From NCBI GenBank assembly GCA_026709935.1, contig JAPOSC010000038.1:1-40327 (forward strand): a stretch of DNA of 40,327 bases, written 5' to 3'. The position numbers and the translations under genes were made by a program. Numbering within the stretch: position 1 is the stretch's first letter; the number at the start of each line of letters is the position of its first letter. The notes beneath the pieces are model-generated. The model was given only the letters and a program-made list of their open reading frames with translations. It ran no database searches and was not told the DNA's origin. Source of the stretch: Thiotrichales bacterium. GTDB lineage: Bacteria; Pseudomonadota; Gammaproteobacteria; HK1. Positions 38,359 through 40,327 of the stretch are shown here, piece after piece.

Positions 38359-38819
38359 CATTCAATCTTACTGATCTTCACTGAACCAGTCCGGCCGTCA
38401 TAGGTCATTGTAAAGTCGCGCAGAAATACCCTGCCTAGTAGGGCGAGATGCGGTTGATTGCCATGAGCAAGATGTACTCCGTGGAATCGACCGAAAATGA
38501 CCTGACCCAGAGACGGGACGTAAATCTGCGCGAGGTGCACATTGACCTCTTGAGAACCATGTACCCCGGATACAGATTCCCGATCTACGATCGGAAGATG
38601 TAGGGTTGCCGCTAAAGTCGAGTCGATACAACTCAGAGTAGCGCCCGTATCAACTAAGGCCGGGTACTGCGCTTCATGCAGATTCGGAATATCTCCGCTT
38701 CCACTTCGGTAATTCCGATCAAATCCAACCTGAACTTCTACGGTTGGGCCGTAGCGAATGAGCAGATCGGCTCCGCTTGTTTGCGTCTGAGACGCAAACC
38801 CGCAATTGATCTCACGCAT
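38358..38819 (-). CDS. Retropepsin-like aspartic protease
   Basis: 153 residues, the size of a single-domain bacterial retropepsin. The active-site motif ALVDTGATLSCID has the catalytic Asp57, and the C-terminal LLGRVFLRDFTMTYDGRTGSVKI is the usual closing motif, so it would act as a homodimer. No signal peptide is seen; it is probably cytoplasmic. Its ATG overlaps the end of the 80-residue gene by eight bases (ATGCGTGA), so the two are co-translated and likely work together. Substrate unknown. The fold assignment is strong; a role in cleaving its neighbour or the secreted protein is only conjecture. Confidence 0.85.
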   Translation of the reverse strand: MREINCGFASQTQTSGADLLIRYGPTVEVQVGFDRNYRSGSGDIPNLHEAQYPALVDTGATLSCIDSTLAATLHLPIVDRESVSGVHGSQEVNVHLAQIYVPSLGQVIFGRFHGVHLAHGNQPHLALLGRVFLRDFTMTYDGRTGSVKISKIE

Positions 38820-39054
38820 GGACGGAGCGATATAGCACAGACGCTGGGAGCGAAGGGGCAGGAACCCCGATCTGCCGAATCAGATATGGACCTTCCCCAA
38901 ATCTCTGCACAGCATTATCAGCCGCAGATTCGAACGACTCATATGTGCCGATCAGTTCCTCATGATGCACAAGTGCCCATCGACCGAAGTGATCAGTTTC
39001 CAAGTTGTTTTTCATCCGCTCATAGGCGGATATTTCGTCGCTCAGTGCTGTCAT
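38812..39054 (-). CDS. Hypothetical 80-residue protein paired with the protease
   Basis: Starts at ATG 39054 with GAGG eight bases upstream, 37 bp after the transposase. The sequence has GRWALVHHEELIGTYESFESAADNAVQRFG, a short beta-beta-helix pattern seen in small proteins with a ...W.lvh..el.g...s...A motif, then PYLIRQIGVP. I recall such small proteins beside bacterial retropepsins, but cannot name the family with certainty. The overlap with the protease gene suggests a partner, inhibitor or substrate. Confidence 0.75.
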   Translation of the reverse strand: MTALSDEISAYERMKNNLETDHFGRWALVHHEELIGTYESFESAADNAVQRFGEGPYLIRQIGVPAPSLPASVLYRSVHA

Positions 39055-39091
39055 GGATTTATCCTCTTTATCGTGACGTTACGCCGGACGA

Positions 39092-40069
39092 TCATACCGG
39101 CACCACCGTACTCGACAGCCCGTTACGCTTCACCAGCTTCGCGTAGGGCAGCCGCTTGTTCCCGATCTGACTGGCGAGTGCCTCCATGCGGTCGATGGTG
39201 TCTACCTCACAGTTCCCCTCGTTTAGCCGAAAGGTCGCCTCGTTGACGTACTTGCCCAAGTGCTTCGGGGAGACGTGATGCCAGGTGCCGTGAATGGACC
39301 GCTTCAGGATGCTCCACACGGACTCAATCCCGTTCGTGTGTACATCCCCGCGTACATACTCGTTAATGGAGTGCTTCACGCTCTCGTGGTGGTAGCGGCG
39401 CTTCAGGCCACCGTAGGCACCCGCGTCGTCGGTGTAGACGGTCGTGCCCGGAACCACGTTCCGCTCGACCAGCCCCACAAGCGTATCAGCGTCGGTGCGC
39501 TCGACCACGGTGGCCTTGACCTTCCCGCCCCGCTCGCGCATTCCTGCTACCGCTATCTTTCCCACGGCCCCTCGCCCCGTGCCCGTGAGTGTCTTGCGCT
39601 TGCTGTTCGACATGTTGGCGCGCTTTCCGCCGATGTAGGTCTCATCGACCTCCACCACAGCCTTCAGGACGAAGTCGCCGCGCCCGCAGGCTTCCCGCAC
39701 GCGGTGGAGCATGTGCCATGCCGTGCGGTATTGGCAGCCTAACTCCTTCGACAACTGCATCGCCGAGATGCCCTTCCGGGCCGTCATGACCGAGTAGATC
39801 ACGTAGATCCAGTCCTGAAGCGGGCGCTTCGTCGCGTGCATACACGTCTTCGTGGTGACGGTGAAATGGCCCCGGCAGTCCTTATGCCAGTAGGTGTTCG
39901 GCTTCTTCGGGGCCGAGCTGATGTTCTCCACGCCCCCGCAGTGCGGGCAGACTGGACCATTCGGCCACCGGACCCGCTCTAACCATTCGCGGCAGGTGTC
40001 GTCATCCGGGAACATGCGAAACAACTGAGTCACGCTCATGGTGGCTGCGATGCGCTTCTTCTCGGTCAT
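39092..40069 (-). CDS. IS1595-family DDE transposase
   Basis: 325 residues. The N-terminal zinc ribbon has Cys41, Cys44, Cys65 and probably His62 instead of a fourth cysteine (C2HC). The catalytic domain is of the ISXO2-like/IS1595 type: Asp142 in VEVDETYIGGKR, Asp214 or 215 in YTDDAGAY and Glu249 in HTNGIESVWSILKR. GGAGG lies eight bases before the ATG. All motifs are intact, so it should be active. It looks richer in GC than the passenger genes behind it. Confidence 0.95.
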   Translation of the reverse strand: MTEKKRIAATMSVTQLFRMFPDDDTCREWLERVRWPNGPVCPHCGGVENISSAPKKPNTYWHKDCRGHFTVTTKTCMHATKRPLQDWIYVIYSVMTARKGISAMQLSKELGCQYRTAWHMLHRVREACGRGDFVLKAVVEVDETYIGGKRANMSNSKRKTLTGTGRGAVGKIAVAGMRERGGKVKATVVERTDADTLVGLVERNVVPGTTVYTDDAGAYGGLKRRYHHESVKHSINEYVRGDVHTNGIESVWSILKRSIHGTWHHVSPKHLGKYVNEATFRLNEGNCEVDTIDRMEALASQIGNKRLPYAKLVKRNGLSSTVVPV

Positions 40070-40098
40070 GGCTTCGTCCTCCGATTCACTTGCGGATT

Positions 40099-40127
40099 AT
40101 TCTATCCTCAATGAAATCAGAGTGCAA
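40099..40127 (-). promoter_or_regulatory. Candidate sigma-70 promoter for the transposase
   Basis: On the minus strand TTGCAC (40127-40122), a 17-base spacer, and TAGAAT (40104-40099), a five-of-six -10 match. It lies 30 bp before the transposase ATG. A second pair, TTGACC-N18-TATTTT, lies further upstream in the same direction (about 40175-40205). The passenger genes could be read from either. Confidence 0.45.
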
Positions 40128-40217
40128 CACCTATTCCCCCGGCTCTATTGCCGACGATAAAAGTAAACACTTCGGAAAATAGTCTGCGGAATAGAGCATG
40201 GTCAAGGGGAATTGCCT

Positions 40218-40232
40218 TGCTGCACTGCAGCA
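40218..40232. repeat. Subterminal palindrome TGCTGCA-C-TGCAGCA
   Basis: A perfect 7+1+7 palindrome eight bases inside the right inverted repeat. Its arm TGCAGCA also occurs inside both terminal repeats, so it may be an extra transposase-binding site. A nearby GGGAATT (40207-40213) can pair with the AATTCCC end. Confidence 0.5.
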
Positions 40233-40239
40233 TCACGGT

Positions 40240-40264
40240 TTGCGGATTTTGCTGCATAATTCCC
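40240..40264 (-). repeat. Right terminal inverted repeat, 25 bp
   Basis: Exact inverse of 37210-37234, reading outward-in from 40264. It ends in CCC on the plus strand and is followed by the second target duplication. Confidence 0.95.
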
Positions 40265-40272
40265 TTTCGTAA
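40265..40272 (+). repeat. Target site duplication, right copy (TTTCGTAA)
   Basis: Identical to the left copy. The 55 bases that follow are host DNA: an ATG at 40274 opens a frame to the window end, and a 14-base palindrome CCGACCGCGGTCGG lies at 40291-40304. Too little is visible to call a gene. Confidence 0.95.
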
Positions 40273-40327
40273 CATGCCGATCCCCGCGATCCGACCGCGG
40301 TCGGGTGCGTCGACTGCGGCGAGGTGG

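Larger units (their letters stand above)
37210..40264 (-). mobile_element. Complete IS1595-family transposon with five passenger reading frames (3055 bp)
   Basis: The ends are perfect 25-bp inverted repeats starting GGGAATT, framed by 8-bp direct repeats. The transposase lies at the right end and reads leftwards. On the same strand follow an 80-residue protein, a retropepsin-like protease, a secreted protein, a 55-residue protein and a 20-residue peptide, filling the element to within three bases of the left repeat. GGG-ends and 8-bp duplications agree with IS1595. Identical ends and duplications, with an intact transposase, point to a recent, possibly still mobile insertion. Confidence 0.95.

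Noticed and set aside
40291..40304. Perfect 14-base palindrome CCGACCGCGGTCGG
   Set aside because: Such short GC-rich palindromes are expected in this kind of DNA, and with only 55 bases of flank no role can be tested.

Overview
The window reads as the chromosome of a gammaproteobacterium that I cannot name. The evidence is gene order: an undivided tuf/S10/spc/alpha ribosomal cluster without infA between rpmJ and rpsM, gatCAB divergent from mreBCD, zapD next to coaE and pilD, and bamD divergent from rluD-pgeF-clpB. By eye the ribosomal cluster is around 50-55% GC and the housekeeping genes after it are clearly higher, near 60-65%.

Layout. (1) 1-13783, plus strand: the last 17 codons of tuf, then rpsJ to rplQ (26 ribosomal protein genes plus secY and rpoA), packed with short gaps or ATGA overlaps. 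Only rplQ stands off, 158 bp after rpoA. (2) 13833-17099, minus strand: gatC-gatA-gatB, the tRNA-dependent amidotransferase. (3) 17336-27121, plus strand: the rod-shape and septum/peptidoglycan block mreB-mreC-mreD-mrdA-rodA-mltB-dacA, then lipB and nagZ. (4) 27114-33952, minus strand: rluD-pgeF, then clpB (with a heat-shock-like promoter)-pilD-coaE-zapD. (5) bamD on plus (34074-34844), converging on sucC-sucD on minus (34931-37006). (6) 37210-40264: a complete transposon, the only accessory DNA.

The transposon is the most unusual part. A 3055-bp element has perfect 25-bp terminal inverted repeats beginning GGG and perfect 8-bp target duplications (TTTCGTAA), and encodes an IS1595-type DDE transposase at its right end. 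Behind the transposase, on the same strand, it carries five passenger reading frames: an 80-residue protein, an overlapping retropepsin-like aspartic protease, a secreted cysteine-containing protein whose 5' end contains a run of 12 C, a 55-residue charged protein, and a 20-residue hydrophobic peptide coupled to it by TGATG and ending three bases from the inverted repeat. The C12 run looks like a possible phase-variation switch. The passengers look lower in GC than the transposase.

A second unexplained signal is a 31-nt element, 29/31 identical, found once upstream of rplQ and once upstream of sucC, in both cases in the sense direction 50-61 nt before the start codon. No tRNA, rRNA or CRISPR array was seen. 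No gap longer than 300 bp lies outside the features listed.
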